Positions 1-8,676 are shown, counted from the stretch's first letter. The stretch: 64,000 nucleotides of DNA from Paenibacillus vini (GCF_018403325.1 NZ_BOSL01000014.1:1-64000), one strand, 5' to 3'. The notes: a model not told the origin generated them from the letters alone. Translations and numbers: made by a program.

Positions 1-30
1 GTCCTCTTCGGTAAATCTCTTCTTGCTCAT
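1..30 (-). CDS. Transposase OrfA-like protein, N-terminal fragment
   Basis: The ATG at 28-30 (bottom strand) opens a frame reading MSKKRFTEED, resembling the start of helix-turn-helix OrfA proteins of IS3-family elements. Only ten codons are in the window; the remainder lies to the left. A run of about thirteen G residues on the coding strand just upstream (38-50 region) acts as, or overlaps, the ribosome site; long homopolymers like this are prone to length variation. The product would bind the element's ends and, with OrfB, catalyse transposition. The call is limited by the very short visible stretch. Confidence 0.55.
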   Translation of the reverse strand, partial: MSKKRFTEED

Positions 31-173
31 GCAATCCCCCCCCCCCGATGCTTATTCCAGTATACAAAAAGGTACCCACAGCCTGAACACCTTTTTTCAA
101 AGTGTCCAAACTATGGGTACCAGTTTACTCAAGGGGGTCTTTTTTTATATCGTTAAGTCACTATCACTATACA
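1..173 (-). mobile_element. 5' end of an IS3-family insertion sequence
   Basis: The stretch holds the start of a transposase-type OrfA reading leftward off the window, preceded by about 140 non-coding bases. The proposed outer end is at 173, where the top strand reads CA and cpaF homology begins at the next base; on the bottom strand the element therefore begins TGTATAGTGATAG, which fits the TG...CA ends usual in the IS3 family. Inside it lies an inverted repeat, GGTACCCA (71-78) with TGGGTACC (114-121). The other end and any target duplication lie outside the window. The family call rests on the OrfA N-terminus and on the ends, so it is an inference. Confidence 0.65.
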
Positions 174-551
174 CATGACGGAAGTCTTTCAACAGGCCAT
201 GCCAACAGTACGGCCGATATGATCAGTCGCCTGGAGACGATGGTACTGAGCGGAGCTGACCTTCCGCTCGGGGTGGTCAGGCAGCAAATCGCCTCGGCGA
301 TCGACATTTTCATTCATCTGTCCAGGCTCCGCGATCGTTCGCGCAGAGTGACGGAAATATCGGAAGTAGTAGGAATGAAGAATGGGGAGGTGGTATTGAA
401 CCCGTTGTACCAGTTTCAGGAGAAGGAAGAGAGGTCGGGCAGAATTATCGGCGCATTGGAAAGCACCGGGAGACAATTACTGCACACGGAGAAGCTGAGC
501 ATGGCCGGAATGAGCCGCTTTGCCCGGGAACAAGCAGGTGTCGGATTATGA
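174..551 (+). pseudogene. cpaF: CpaF/TadA secretion ATPase, C-terminal remnant cut by IS
   Basis: From codon HDGSLSTGHANS onward (174) the translation follows the C-terminal part of CpaF/TadA, the hexameric ATPase that powers Tad pilus assembly, including the SRLETMVL..GADLP..R.QIASAIDI segment and an ISEVVG..GEVVLNPL-type strand. About 125 residues remain. The N-terminal domain, Walker A and Walker B motifs that a roughly 400-residue CpaF needs are absent, because upstream DNA is insertion-sequence end. A GTG at 102 within the element reads in frame into this remnant, so a chimeric 149-residue peptide is possible but could not hydrolyse ATP. The stop overlaps the tadB start (ATGA at 548-551). 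Confidence 0.82.
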
Positions 552-1360
552 TGGCCGGGAAGCGAACAACCGGAAAGGCCGGAAAGGTAACGGAGCCTTC
601 CAAAGCAAGCCGGGACGCATTGCCGGATTACCGGGTGTATGTTCTTTCCAAAGGGCAAAGAATGGGCTGCTTGCTGTTTGGCGGACTCGCATTGTACGGA
701 GTAGGCTATGTATTTTTTCATTCGCTGCTGCTTTCGTTGGTCCTGACATGCGGTACCTGCCTGATTCCGAAGTATTGGAGCCGGTATTTGCTGCGCCGAA
801 GGAGAGAGAATCTCGGACTTCATTTCAAACAAGCGCTGTATTCGCTCTCTTCTTCACTGGCCGCCGGGCGCTCGGTTGAGAATGGATTTCGCGAAGCAAT
901 TGCCGATCTGAGACTTCTGTACCCCGACGGTAATAATGATTTGATTGTAGAGCTGGGCATCATTTGCACAAGAATGGAGTACGGGCAGCCGATTGAAGAA
1001 GCGCTTCAGGATTTCAGCCGCCGGGCTGAGCTGGAGGACATCAGCAACTTTGCGGACGTCTTCACAACCTGCAAACGGTCCGGCGGGGATTTGGTGGAGA
1101 TCGTAAGGCGGACCTCGGCTATCATCAGCGAGAAGCTGGAGATCAGCCAGGAGATCGGGGTCATGATCGCCCAGAAGCGTTTTGAAGCCAAAGCTATGCT
1201 CGCTGCTCCGGTGCTTTTTCTGGTGTTTATGGATATGTCTTCGCCCGATTACATGCAGCCGCTCCATAGCGGGATTGGCCTGGTTATTTCAGCGTTTGCG
1301 CTCTTGCTGTTTGCGGGATGTTCATGGCTGATCCTGAAAATTATGGACATTCGAATTTAA
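548..1360 (+). CDS. tadB: Tad assembly inner-membrane platform protein TadB
   Basis: This 270-residue protein belongs to the type II secretion F (GspF/TadB) family, the polytopic platform that couples the CpaF ATPase to pilin extraction. Two hydrophobic segments lie near residues 38-62, one near 215-230 and one at 240-265. The central cytoplasmic region has the family's helical bundle (LHFKQALYSLSSSLAAGRSVENGF) and GG.L..I..R motif. It starts by ATGA overlap with the cpaF remnant, so it was originally translationally coupled to an intact ATPase gene. With cpaF interrupted upstream its transcription may now depend on the insertion element. A second ATG at 551 is an alternative start. Confidence 0.85.
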   Translation: MMAGKRTTGKAGKVTEPSKASRDALPDYRVYVLSKGQRMGCLLFGGLALYGVGYVFFHSLLLSLVLTCGTCLIPKYWSRYLLRRRRENLGLHFKQALYSLSSSLAAGRSVENGFREAIADLRLLYPDGNNDLIVELGIICTRMEYGQPIEEALQDFSRRAELEDISNFADVFTTCKRSGGDLVEIVRRTSAIISEKLEISQEIGVMIAQKRFEAKAMLAAPVLFLVFMDMSSPDYMQPLHSGIGLVISAFALLLFAGCSWLILKIMDIRI

Positions 1361-1375
1361 TAGGGAGGGATCCTG

Positions 1376-2251
1376 TTGAATTGGATTTGGACAGGACTTC
1401 TGGTTTGCTTGTTTGGTAGCTGGGGAGTGCTGTTTTATTACGCTTCCGGCAAATACAAGGGTTGTTCCAATATGGAGATGGAAGGGATCCGTCTGCAAAG
1501 GCTGGCGCCCCCTATGCTTTATCTCCTTGAGAAATTGCAGGTGTCCCAAAGGTTTCCGTTTTTCTTCTTCAAAATCCAGCGCTCGGTTCAAAAAATTTGC
1601 GGAGATCGCCGCGGAGGCGAATACACGTTGTTATTCCTGGCGGAAATGCTGTCGTATAGTTGGCTTCTGATGGTGCTGGGTAGTATTATGGCGCTTTTCA
1701 TGAACGGGGATTTTAGCGGTTTCTTAATGGGAGCGGTATTGGCCGTATTGCTTCCTGCGGCGCTTATCAATGATCTGCATCGCAAGGTTGTCCGGCGCGA
1801 ACGCGAAGTGTTGCTGGAACTGCCGGAATTATTGAACCGGATCATCCTGCTGGTCGGAGCCGGGTCTACGGTACAGCAGGCGATAAGACATTGTCTGGAA
1901 CGCGGTAAAGAGAAAGAAAATCATCCATTGTACCGTGAGCTTCTGCAAATGCAAAGGGAATGGGAGGGAGGATACTCTTTCCAGCAGGCAATGGAGGGGT
2001 TCAGCAAGCGATGCGGCATACAGGAGGTTTCAGCATTTACCACCGCCGTGCTGCTCAACTTCCGTCGGGGAGGAAATGATTTTGTACTGGCGCTTCGCGA
2101 TCTGTCCCGCTCATTATGGGAACGGAGAAAGGCGGTGAGCAAAACGCTAGGGGAACAGGCTTCTTCCAAGCTAGTGTTTCCCATGGTTCTGCTCTTCCTG
2201 GTGGTTGTTATTTTAGTCGGTGCTCCGGCATTTATGATTATGGATTTGTAA
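1376..2251 (+). CDS. tadC: Tad assembly inner-membrane protein TadC
   Basis: A 291-residue GspF-family protein, the usual partner of TadB. Hydrophobic helices occur at the N-terminus (residues 2-18), at about 86-130 and at the C-terminus (268-289). The region LLELPELLNRIILLVGAGSTVQQAI and a downstream RGG-containing segment followed by L..LS..LWERR match the TadC-type F domain. The start is the TTG at 1376, preceded by AGGGAGG at eight-base spacing; no better ATG precedes the conserved part. It follows tadB by 15 bases in the same operon. TadB and TadC probably form a heteromeric membrane platform. Confidence 0.85.
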   Translation: MNWIWTGLLVCLFGSWGVLFYYASGKYKGCSNMEMEGIRLQRLAPPMLYLLEKLQVSQRFPFFFFKIQRSVQKICGDRRGGEYTLLFLAEMLSYSWLLMVLGSIMALFMNGDFSGFLMGAVLAVLLPAALINDLHRKVVRREREVLLELPELLNRIILLVGAGSTVQQAIRHCLERGKEKENHPLYRELLQMQREWEGGYSFQQAMEGFSKRCGIQEVSAFTTAVLLNFRRGGNDFVLALRDLSRSLWERRKAVSKTLGEQASSKLVFPMVLLFLVVVILVGAPAFMIMDL

Positions 2252-2281
2252 GTCAGCAAACATTTCAAAGGAGTGAAAAGA

Positions 2282-2476
2282 ATGCTTACACAGATTTATG
2301 GGAAAATGAAAAGCTTTTGGCGTAATGAGGATGGGCTTGGAATGCTCGAAATGATCTTGATCATCGCGGTGATCGTAATTATAGCCGTCATTTTCAGGAC
2401 ACAGCTTAAAGAAATCGTCACCAGCCTGCTCGGCAAGGCGAAATCCAAAACGGAAAATTTTATGGATGGTCAATGA
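2282..2476 (+). CDS. Flp/Fap-type type IVb pilin
   Basis: A 64-residue protein with the layout of Flp1-family pilins: a short charged leader, then ...NEDG followed by LGMLEMILIIAVIVIIAVI, a single hydrophobic helix, and a short Lys-rich tail. Cleavage after the Gly would put Glu at +5, as prepilin peptidases require. AAAGGAG at 2267-2273 sits eight bases from the ATG at 2282, favoured over the in-frame GTG at 2273, which overlaps the ribosome site. The stop overlaps the next gene (ATGA at 2473). This is the candidate major subunit of the Tad pilus. Confidence 0.8.
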   Translation: MLTQIYGKMKSFWRNEDGLGMLEMILIIAVIVIIAVIFRTQLKEIVTSLLGKAKSKTENFMDGQ

Positions 2477-3132
2477 TCCGGGTACTGCGTGACCGGGAGG
2501 GGAGCTTCACGCTTGAAGCTTCGCTTGTTCTCCCAATTATTTTTTCCACCGTTATGATCCTGTTGTTTTTCTGCTTGTATTTATATCAAAGGGTGTTGTT
2601 AGGCCAAACGGCAGTTGTGGCGGCGGAACGGAGTGCGTTCGTATGGGATAACAGTCGTAGGGATCCCTATACGGGGGCTTTCGAGGCGAACCATTATGAT
2701 CCATTGTATTGGCGGCTGAGTGATGATGGGATGCTGCAATCGATATTCGGTTCCTCCCGGCAAACGCCACAAGTTGCGCTCCGGCTTCCTTCCACCGGCG
2801 TATCCGAGGATTCCCTGCCGTTGTATAAGCTCAATCGGACCGGTAAAGCCATCCCCGAAGTAATGAACGGAAAGATGGAATACGATAACAAGGTGCTGCT
2901 TCGCAAGGTGAAGGTGTCTTTAAACCGCCTGGTGCCTCTTGTTCCTTTGGAGCGAGTCATCGGTGACCTGGCGCAAGAAGGGCAGGCGGAATCTTATGTC
3001 GTGGATCCTGTGGAATGGATAAGGACAGTGGAATTGGCCCGTTATTATGGAGCCAAATTTAAGGGCAGCGATGGAGCGGAACCGGTCGACAAGCAAGAAG
3101 CGGGAAAAGCGTTGGAATTGTTCGGCAAGTAA
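2473..3132 (+). CDS. TadE-like pseudopilin
   Basis: A 219-residue protein with a prepilin-like N-terminus: Gly10 followed by SFTLEASLVLPII, Glu at +5, then a hydrophobic helix to about residue 42. The remainder is soluble and extracellular, with no recognised enzyme motif. TadE-family minor pseudopilins have this form and are processed by the locus's own prepilin peptidase. It is translationally coupled to the Flp pilin gene. Its C-terminus (from about residue 130) is rich in basic and polar residues. Confidence 0.8.
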   Translation: MIRVLRDREGSFTLEASLVLPIIFSTVMILLFFCLYLYQRVLLGQTAVVAAERSAFVWDNSRRDPYTGAFEANHYDPLYWRLSDDGMLQSIFGSSRQTPQVALRLPSTGVSEDSLPLYKLNRTGKAIPEVMNGKMEYDNKVLLRKVKVSLNRLVPLVPLERVIGDLAQEGQAESYVVDPVEWIRTVELARYYGAKFKGSDGAEPVDKQEAGKALELFGK

Positions 3133-3177
3133 AGCGGTCGGGCATGGGTCTTTGTCCGCCCGGAAGGGGGAAGAGGA

Positions 3178-5403
3178 ATGTTTCACCCGCATCGGTCCGA
3201 ACGGGGAGCGGTTTCGGTCTATTTGATTATGATTTTTGCTGTGGTTTTCGCTTTTGTTTCTATATTCATAGATTTTGCGCGGATGTCCGCGTTGCAGGCA
3301 AAAACCGAGATGCTGGCGCACGCCGCATCCCGCTCGGTCATGTCCGCATATGACCCTCAGCTTGTCGAACAGTACGGTTTGTTTGCTTTTGGGGAAACGG
3401 ACGAAGGATATATCATGTCGAAGGTGCTGCAGGATCAGTTAGAGCTTGTACAACGAAGCGATGATCTGCCGGTATTAGGGGTGCGGCTCGATTCATCCAC
3501 CGCAGAGCTTCAACGTCCGCTCGGGACTTATGCCGTTTTTGAACAGCAGATCAGAGAACAGATGAAGTATAAGGCGCCCATCGATTTTACGATCGAGGTG
3601 ATCAACAAGTTTAAACCAATGGCCCAGGTTATGAAGGAAGCGTCCAATACGGTCGATCTGCTGGGCAAATTGCAAAAGCTCTATGACCGTCGTGAAGCGA
3701 AGCTGGATGAGCTGCTTGAGAAGCAGAGCAAGGCGGCGCAGGCTGCCGCGGAAATGGCATCGCTTATTCCACGCTCCGGCGGTTCTGGGGTCGGGACTTC
3801 CATTGACGACGGCATTTCGACCGCAGCGGATGTAGCGGCGCAGTACGCCGATTATGCATGGAAAGTGGAGGAGGACCGGAACCGGGAGCCGTTGGAACGG
3901 ATTTATACCTGGGAGATCAGCCGTTATCAAAATGGAGCCTCACGATTGTTCGGCAAGCTTGGGGATAGAAATAGGGACGCTGACAAGCAGCATAAGGAAT
4001 TGCTCCCACAAGCAAGGGAACTGCTTATGGAGGCTAAAGATATCAATGAGCAGATGAGAATCGTCATTGAAGAGGCCGAACAGCGTCCGGCTCAGGATGG
4101 TTATAACGAAGTATCCGCCATGGCCAGTACCGGAGGCGGGGAGCCGGCAACGGGCGGTGATGAAATTGCCAAGATCCGTCAGCGAAGCCGAGATTTGCTA
4201 TTGCCGGAGCAGTTATTCTCCGACTTTGAAGCGGATATTGCCGAGCAGGAGACAGGTTTTGAGAATCTCTTCGGTTCGGCAAATTCCTTTTTATCCTTGG
4301 AGGGTTCTGTCTTTGCTGCTTCAACCTCCACGGGGACTCTTGAATCAGCGGTGAGCGGCATGGGTGGGAAAGTAGACAAATATATGCGTGATTATGTGGA
4401 TTCGGGCGCCGGGAATATCTTGTTTCAAAACCAAAAAAGGCTCGAAGCCCATCGAGGATCCGACGAAGAGAGAAAGCGTACCGAGCGTGAAGCAAGCGGC
4501 AAGCTAAAGGAAGCGAAAAACCTCGTCGGCCGAATTTCGGATTTGAAAGGCGAATTGAAGGAGCAGCAAGAGCAATTTGACCGGTTGGAATCTTTTTACA
4601 AGTCTAACCGTGAATTGAATCAGCAGTCCATGAACGGTGAAGATGCCGGTTCAACAGTCAAAGAAAGCCCTTATGATGCCGGAGGCGAGGCGATGGCCGG
4701 AATGGACTCGTTGTATGGGGGACTCTCAGGTCTTATGAAAGGAATGTCCGACAGCTGTTTTCAGACCGAGTACATCGTTAGCTATTTTGAGTATCTGGAT
4801 ATCAGTACGCTGGACGAGCTTATGGAAGGTAGCGAAAGCGGCCGGGATAAGATCGATATTTTGGCGGATGCTTTTGCTGCGGACAAACAGGAAGTGGAAT
4901 ATATACTTTACGGCTTTCATAACCCGGCTGGTAATATTGCGGCCGCTTACGGGGAGATATTTACGATGCGGTTGGCGATACGAACGATGGAGGGGTTCAT
5001 TAAGAACGGAGCCAAGGGGAATCCGCTGTTGGTTCTGGCGGCAGCTCTGTTGTACGGAGTTGAGCATGCAGTAAAGGATATGATTGAGCTTACGAAAAAG
5101 GGCTCCATACCGTTAAGCGATTATTTGAAAGTTAAGCTTACATACCGGGATCACTTACGAATATTTTTGCTGCTTCACGGACGAAATGAAAGGAGACTTT
5201 CGAGGATGCTTGCGGTTATCCGTATGAACACCGGGATCGCACCGGAGGAGCGGGCGACATATTTGAAAAGTACGGTGACGACAGCCATCCCTTTATGGTT
5301 TCTGCCCGGTGTTGCCAAAACGATGGGAGAGACCGGAGCCCTAACTGGCAGGGTGGAAGGAAGCAGATATTATGCAATTAAACAAGCGGACTTCTCCTAC
5401 TAA
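3178..5403 (+). CDS. Large Tad-locus membrane-anchored protein (TadG/DUF5702-like)
   Basis: A 741-residue protein with an N-terminal anchor (ERGAVSVYLIMIFAVVFAFVSIF, residues 8-32) of the kind seen in TadG-like and DUF5702 proteins of Gram-positive tad clusters. The body is highly charged and probably helical; Glu/Lys/Gln-rich coiled-coil stretches lie at about 150-205, 235-300 and 420-485. The last 170 residues are more hydrophobic and end in a region that may pack on the membrane (GNPLLVLAAALLYGVEHAV). No catalytic motif is visible. The ATG at 3178 has GGGGGAAGAGGA upstream. The role is inferred from position between two TadE-like genes: probably a structural or assembly component on the cell surface. 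Confidence 0.65.
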   Translation: MFHPHRSERGAVSVYLIMIFAVVFAFVSIFIDFARMSALQAKTEMLAHAASRSVMSAYDPQLVEQYGLFAFGETDEGYIMSKVLQDQLELVQRSDDLPVLGVRLDSSTAELQRPLGTYAVFEQQIREQMKYKAPIDFTIEVINKFKPMAQVMKEASNTVDLLGKLQKLYDRREAKLDELLEKQSKAAQAAAEMASLIPRSGGSGVGTSIDDGISTAADVAAQYADYAWKVEEDRNREPLERIYTWEISRYQNGASRLFGKLGDRNRDADKQHKELLPQARELLMEAKDINEQMRIVIEEAEQRPAQDGYNEVSAMASTGGGEPATGGDEIAKIRQRSRDLLLPEQLFSDFEADIAEQETGFENLFGSANSFLSLEGSVFAASTSTGTLESAVSGMGGKVDKYMRDYVDSGAGNILFQNQKRLEAHRGSDEERKRTEREASGKLKEAKNLVGRISDLKGELKEQQEQFDRLESFYKSNRELNQQSMNGEDAGSTVKESPYDAGGEAMAGMDSLYGGLSGLMKGMSDSCFQTEYIVSYFEYLDISTLDELMEGSESGRDKIDILADAFAADKQEVEYILYGFHNPAGNIAAAYGEIFTMRLAIRTMEGFIKNGAKGNPLLVLAAALLYGVEHAVKDMIELTKKGSIPLSDYLKVKLTYRDHLRIFLLLHGRNERRLSRMLAVIRMNTGIAPEERATYLKSTVTTAIPLWFLPGVAKTMGETGALTGRVEGSRYYAIKQADFSY

Positions 5404-5413
5404 AGGAGATCGT

Positions 5414-6400
5414 ATGGACGGAAACCGGCGGCTTCAGGGAAGTATCGTCCTTGAGGCTTCCCTCGTAATGCCGGTTTTCGTCATCGTAATATTCCTGTTT
5501 ATTTACATGGTCCAGATGACTTTGTTATCCACACAAATGCACGCCGTGGCTGCAAATGCGGTCAAACAGGTTTCTGCCCATATGTATCCCGTGGCGCTTG
5601 CCGTTTCTAAGCAGTCCGTCGATTCGGCGGAAGCGGAGGGGGGAGAGCAATTGTCTGTTGGAGGGAAGCCATCGTCGTCCGCAAGGAGCATGCCGGGTCT
5701 CTCTTTGCCGGAATGGGCAGATCAGTATGCTTCATCGCTTCCCGCGCCGTTCTCCAATTGGATTTCTTCAGCGGCCGACAAAGGCGTCGAACCGCTGCAG
5801 GACATAAAAAACAGTGTCACCGAAAGCGTGCTGGACCCGGTTGTAAAGCCTCTTATCAGGCCCTTCTTAAAAGGCACGTGGTTGAATGAACATCGTCTGC
5901 ATGTCAGCCGCGTCACCGTACCGGATATGAAGACGGGTAAAAATCCTTATTTCGGCCTTGAGATCAGTTATGAGCTGCCGATTAAAGTTCCGTTTACCGG
6001 GCGGCCCATCGTGCTTCAGGCAAGAGCCGAAGAGCGGTTGTGGATAGGCGATACGGGAGAACTGGAGCATGGAAACGGGAACGGAGAAGAGAATGGAGAA
6101 GCAGGACAGCCTGCGGTGATTCTGTCCAAACCCGAGCCTGCCTACGCGGGTCATCGGGCCAGGATTACGGCTCGGATCGCACCGGGTTCGACGGCCAAAT
6201 TGACGGTGTACTACAAAAGCGGGGCAAGCCAGGCCAAGTACCTGGGTGAAGCCTCCGCAAACGGAGACGGGCTCGTGGAATGGGAGTGGCTGGTCGGAGG
6301 AAATACGACGCCAGGCACATGGAGTTTTGTTATTGAAACGGAGGAAGGTCTGGAGACAGCCGGACAATTCGCGGTCGAAAGTCCAAGGTCTTCGAAATAG
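5414..6400 (+). CDS. Second TadE-like pseudopilin with C-terminal beta domain
   Basis: A 328-residue protein starting at the ATG at 5414, with AAAGGAG at 5402-5408. The N-terminus reads LQG then SIVLEASLVMP, placing Glu at +5 after the Gly, followed by a hydrophobic helix: a TadE-type prepilin. Residues about 225-325 look like a beta-sandwich (AGHRARITARIAPGSTAKLTV...TTPGTWSFVIET), which could present a binding surface outside the cell. An in-frame ATG at 5372 would overlap the 741-aa gene and has no ribosome site. It probably acts as a tip or minor subunit. Confidence 0.72.
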   Translation: MDGNRRLQGSIVLEASLVMPVFVIVIFLFIYMVQMTLLSTQMHAVAANAVKQVSAHMYPVALAVSKQSVDSAEAEGGEQLSVGGKPSSSARSMPGLSLPEWADQYASSLPAPFSNWISSAADKGVEPLQDIKNSVTESVLDPVVKPLIRPFLKGTWLNEHRLHVSRVTVPDMKTGKNPYFGLEISYELPIKVPFTGRPIVLQARAEERLWIGDTGELEHGNGNGEENGEAGQPAVILSKPEPAYAGHRARITARIAPGSTAKLTVYYKSGASQAKYLGEASANGDGLVEWEWLVGGNTTPGTWSFVIETEEGLETAGQFAVESPRSSK

Positions 6401-6459
6401 AACCGCTTGTGGCTCGTAATCTCCAGACAAAATTTATAGAAACGGAGGGTGATTTTTTC

Positions 6460-6972
6460 TTGATAAATTGGGACTACTTAGGGTGCTTCATCATATTGGG
6501 AGCGGCGTTCATTACGGATATTAAAACGATGAAAATTCCTAATATGATTACCGTATCCGGAATTGTCACGGGGTTGGCGTGGCATCTCCTGACCGAAGGA
6601 TGGGCTGGGGGACTGTTTGCTCTGAAAGGAGCCGCTGCGGGTTTTGGTCTGATGCTGGTACTTTATTGGTTCGGTGCGGTAGGCGGAGGCGATGTGAAGC
6701 TGTTCGGCGGCATCGGGGCCTGGATGGGTACCTATCTGACACTGAGCATTCTGATGTATTCCATTTTTGCTGCGGGCCTAATCGGTGTAGGTGTATTAAT
6801 CTGGCGGCGGGAAGTATTTTCCCGGCTGCGCGGTGTGCTCCGGCAAGTGATGGGAGCCTTTATATTGCGAAGCTGGAATCCCGTCCGGGCAGGGACGAAC
6901 AATCAACTGCAGATTCCGTTCATGCTTGCGGTTTTGCCTGGAGCAATTCTGGCTGTCTTTTATTTATCCTAG
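6460..6972 (+). CDS. tadV: Prepilin peptidase (TadV/CpaA, A24 aspartic protease)
   Basis: A 171-residue polytopic protein with both catalytic aspartates of the type IV prepilin peptidase family: Asp20 in ITDIKTMKIPN and Asp78 in the GxGD motif (VGGGDVKLF). It lacks the N-terminal methylase domain of full PilD, as is normal for TadV/CpaA. It would cleave the Flp and TadE-like precursors encoded upstream. The chosen start is TTG at 6460 with GGAGG at 6444-6448; longer upstream readings (from 6409) have no ribosome site and add a hydrophilic leader. Confidence 0.85.
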   Translation: MINWDYLGCFIILGAAFITDIKTMKIPNMITVSGIVTGLAWHLLTEGWAGGLFALKGAAAGFGLMLVLYWFGAVGGGDVKLFGGIGAWMGTYLTLSILMYSIFAAGLIGVGVLIWRREVFSRLRGVLRQVMGAFILRSWNPVRAGTNNQLQIPFMLAVLPGAILAVFYLS

Positions 6973-6995
6973 AAAGGGAGAGGGGGTAGCCTGAT

Positions 6996-8576
6996 ATGCG
7001 GGAACTGGTCACCGATTTTGTAAGGAACGGCGGTACATATATGGTAGTAACCGCGTTAGAAGGTATGCACTCCAGTCAAATAAGCCGTGTGCAGCAGGCG
7101 ATGCTTTCCTCGGTGAACATACCGAATCTGCTGAGAGTCGATGTAAGGGAGATAGATTTTGAGGTAAGCATACACTATGAAATTACGGGCAAGCGAATGC
7201 TGTCCCAATGTCTGAAGCAAGAGAAAATCGGGATGCCTGAGCTTTACAGTCTTTTGCTCCAGGCGTTGACCGTGCTGGATGACAGCAAGCAGTACATGCT
7301 TTCACAGGATAATTTTTTAATGGATGAGAATCATATTTTCGTAGAGGAATCGTTGGCTGCGGGAACGTTGCATTTTGCTTATTTACCGGTAACCGACCGA
7401 TCTACGGAGGAGCCTTTGGCAAAGAAACTCATTGCCTTGATTACGAAGATGATGACTTCTGTGACTGTGATTGAAGGGAACGGGATTCAGCAGCTTCTCC
7501 GCTTTTGTTCGGATGAACTGTTTTCCGTTGCGGAGATGAAGAAACTGTTGCTCCGTCTTCTGCTGGACGACAAACCCGCCAAATCCGAATCCAATATGGT
7601 AGCGGGGAAGCGCTTGGTTCAGCAGCCTTTGCCGGCTTCGGTTACTATCCGAGAATATATGCCGCCACATTCGCCTTCTTCGGCTGGTGTTAATATCAAT
7701 CCACCCTCGTTTCTCGCTCGCGGGAAGGAACAATTTAAATTACCCACAGAGCTTGATGATAACGAACAACAAGTAGGTGAGACGGGAGAGAATGAAGAGA
7801 CAGGCTCAACTTCCAAAACAACTTACATCATGCTCGGTGCGTTACTGGTGATTGCAATGATTTGGAAACTGCTTTATTTTGATCATCCAGGGAGTTTTTC
7901 ATTGATGATTTGCCTTGCATTGACCTTGCTTATTGCTGTGTTTGCCATGCTTATATGGAAAGGAAAATGGAGCATTCCCGGGCGCTTCAAGCTCAGCGGC
8001 AAGCAACATGATTCCGAAGAGTTAGAGTTATCGGACAAAAGGGAGGATCTGCTTCTGGAGAAGGGCTGGCGATGGAACGAGCCTAACGAGCCTTTGAACA
8101 ATTTGACGGGGATTCCTCCGGTTCAGGAGGATCGCTATGCTCCTCCGGTTGTCGAGCCCGCTGTCAACTTTGTTCCTGTGCCGCAACCGAAGACGGTATT
8201 ATTGAGCAGGCGGAGTGCTCATGGTTCCGAACCGGACATGTCTTCGTCCTCCGAGCCGAGCTTTAGTCTCGATCGGATGGGTCCCGGGGAAGATCGAGGA
8301 GAGTCGATACCGCTTAGTCCGGGCAGTTTTGTCATAGGACGCTCTGAGGAAATGGTTCAATATGTGGATCTGACGCCAGGTGTCTCGCGGGCGCATGCGG
8401 AATTGATGATTCGTGCTGATGAATGCAGCCTGAAAGACCTCGGCTCCAGAAACGGAACCCGTTTGGGGGGAGAAGTCATCGCTCCCTACAAGGAATATTC
8501 GCTGAATCCGGGGGACTCCTTCATGATTGCCGAGTGTACCTATACCTTGCGAAAGTCCGGCAGACCGTCTCTCTAA
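6996..8576 (+). CDS. DUF6382-type protein with C-terminal FHA domain
   Basis: A 526-residue protein. Residues 1-200 form a domain resembling DUF6382 (MRELVTDFVRNGGTYMVV...), two adjacent membrane helices lie at about 274-294 and 299-320, and a forkhead-associated domain occupies about 428-523 (IGRSEEMVQYVDL...VSRAHAELMI...LGSRNGT), keeping the GR, S-RAH and NG residues that contact phosphothreonine. It follows the prepilin peptidase gene by 23 bases. FHA domains bind phosphothreonine, so this protein may link Ser/Thr kinase signalling to the Tad machine; the partner kinase is not in the window. Confidence 0.8.
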   Translation: MRELVTDFVRNGGTYMVVTALEGMHSSQISRVQQAMLSSVNIPNLLRVDVREIDFEVSIHYEITGKRMLSQCLKQEKIGMPELYSLLLQALTVLDDSKQYMLSQDNFLMDENHIFVEESLAAGTLHFAYLPVTDRSTEEPLAKKLIALITKMMTSVTVIEGNGIQQLLRFCSDELFSVAEMKKLLLRLLLDDKPAKSESNMVAGKRLVQQPLPASVTIREYMPPHSPSSAGVNINPPSFLARGKEQFKLPTELDDNEQQVGETGENEETGSTSKTTYIMLGALLVIAMIWKLLYFDHPGSFSLMICLALTLLIAVFAMLIWKGKWSIPGRFKLSGKQHDSEELELSDKREDLLLEKGWRWNEPNEPLNNLTGIPPVQEDRYAPPVVEPAVNFVPVPQPKTVLLSRRSAHGSEPDMSSSSEPSFSLDRMGPGEDRGESIPLSPGSFVIGRSEEMVQYVDLTPGVSRAHAELMIRADECSLKDLGSRNGTRLGGEVIAPYKEYSLNPGDSFMIAECTYTLRKSGRPSL

Positions 8577-8623
8577 TTTGCCTGTAATCGTAGATTATCC
8601 TGACGAAAGAGAGTATAATAAGC

Positions 8624-8636
8624 GAGAATCATTCTC
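8624..8636. promoter_or_regulatory. Fur box
   Basis: A perfect 6-1-6 palindrome GAGAATCATTCTC lies 94 bases before the first FecCD permease gene, matching the core of the Gram-positive Fur operator (GATAATNATTATC) at most positions. TATAAT boxes stand on both sides (8614-8619 and 8671-8676), so bound Fur could cover the promoter of the permease operon. Iron-repressed expression is expected. Confidence 0.8.
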
Positions 8637-8670
8637 AATTAAAGGATAGGATTGGATTGATTAATTCGTG

Positions 8671-8676
8671 TATAAT
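8671..8676 (+). promoter_or_regulatory. -10 box candidate of the siderophore permease operon
   Basis: TATAAT, a full consensus -10, lies 53 bases before the ATG at 8730. No good -35 is found at 16-18 bases, so the promoter may be weak or use the other TATAAT at 8614. The Fur palindrome lies between the two. Confidence 0.4.
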
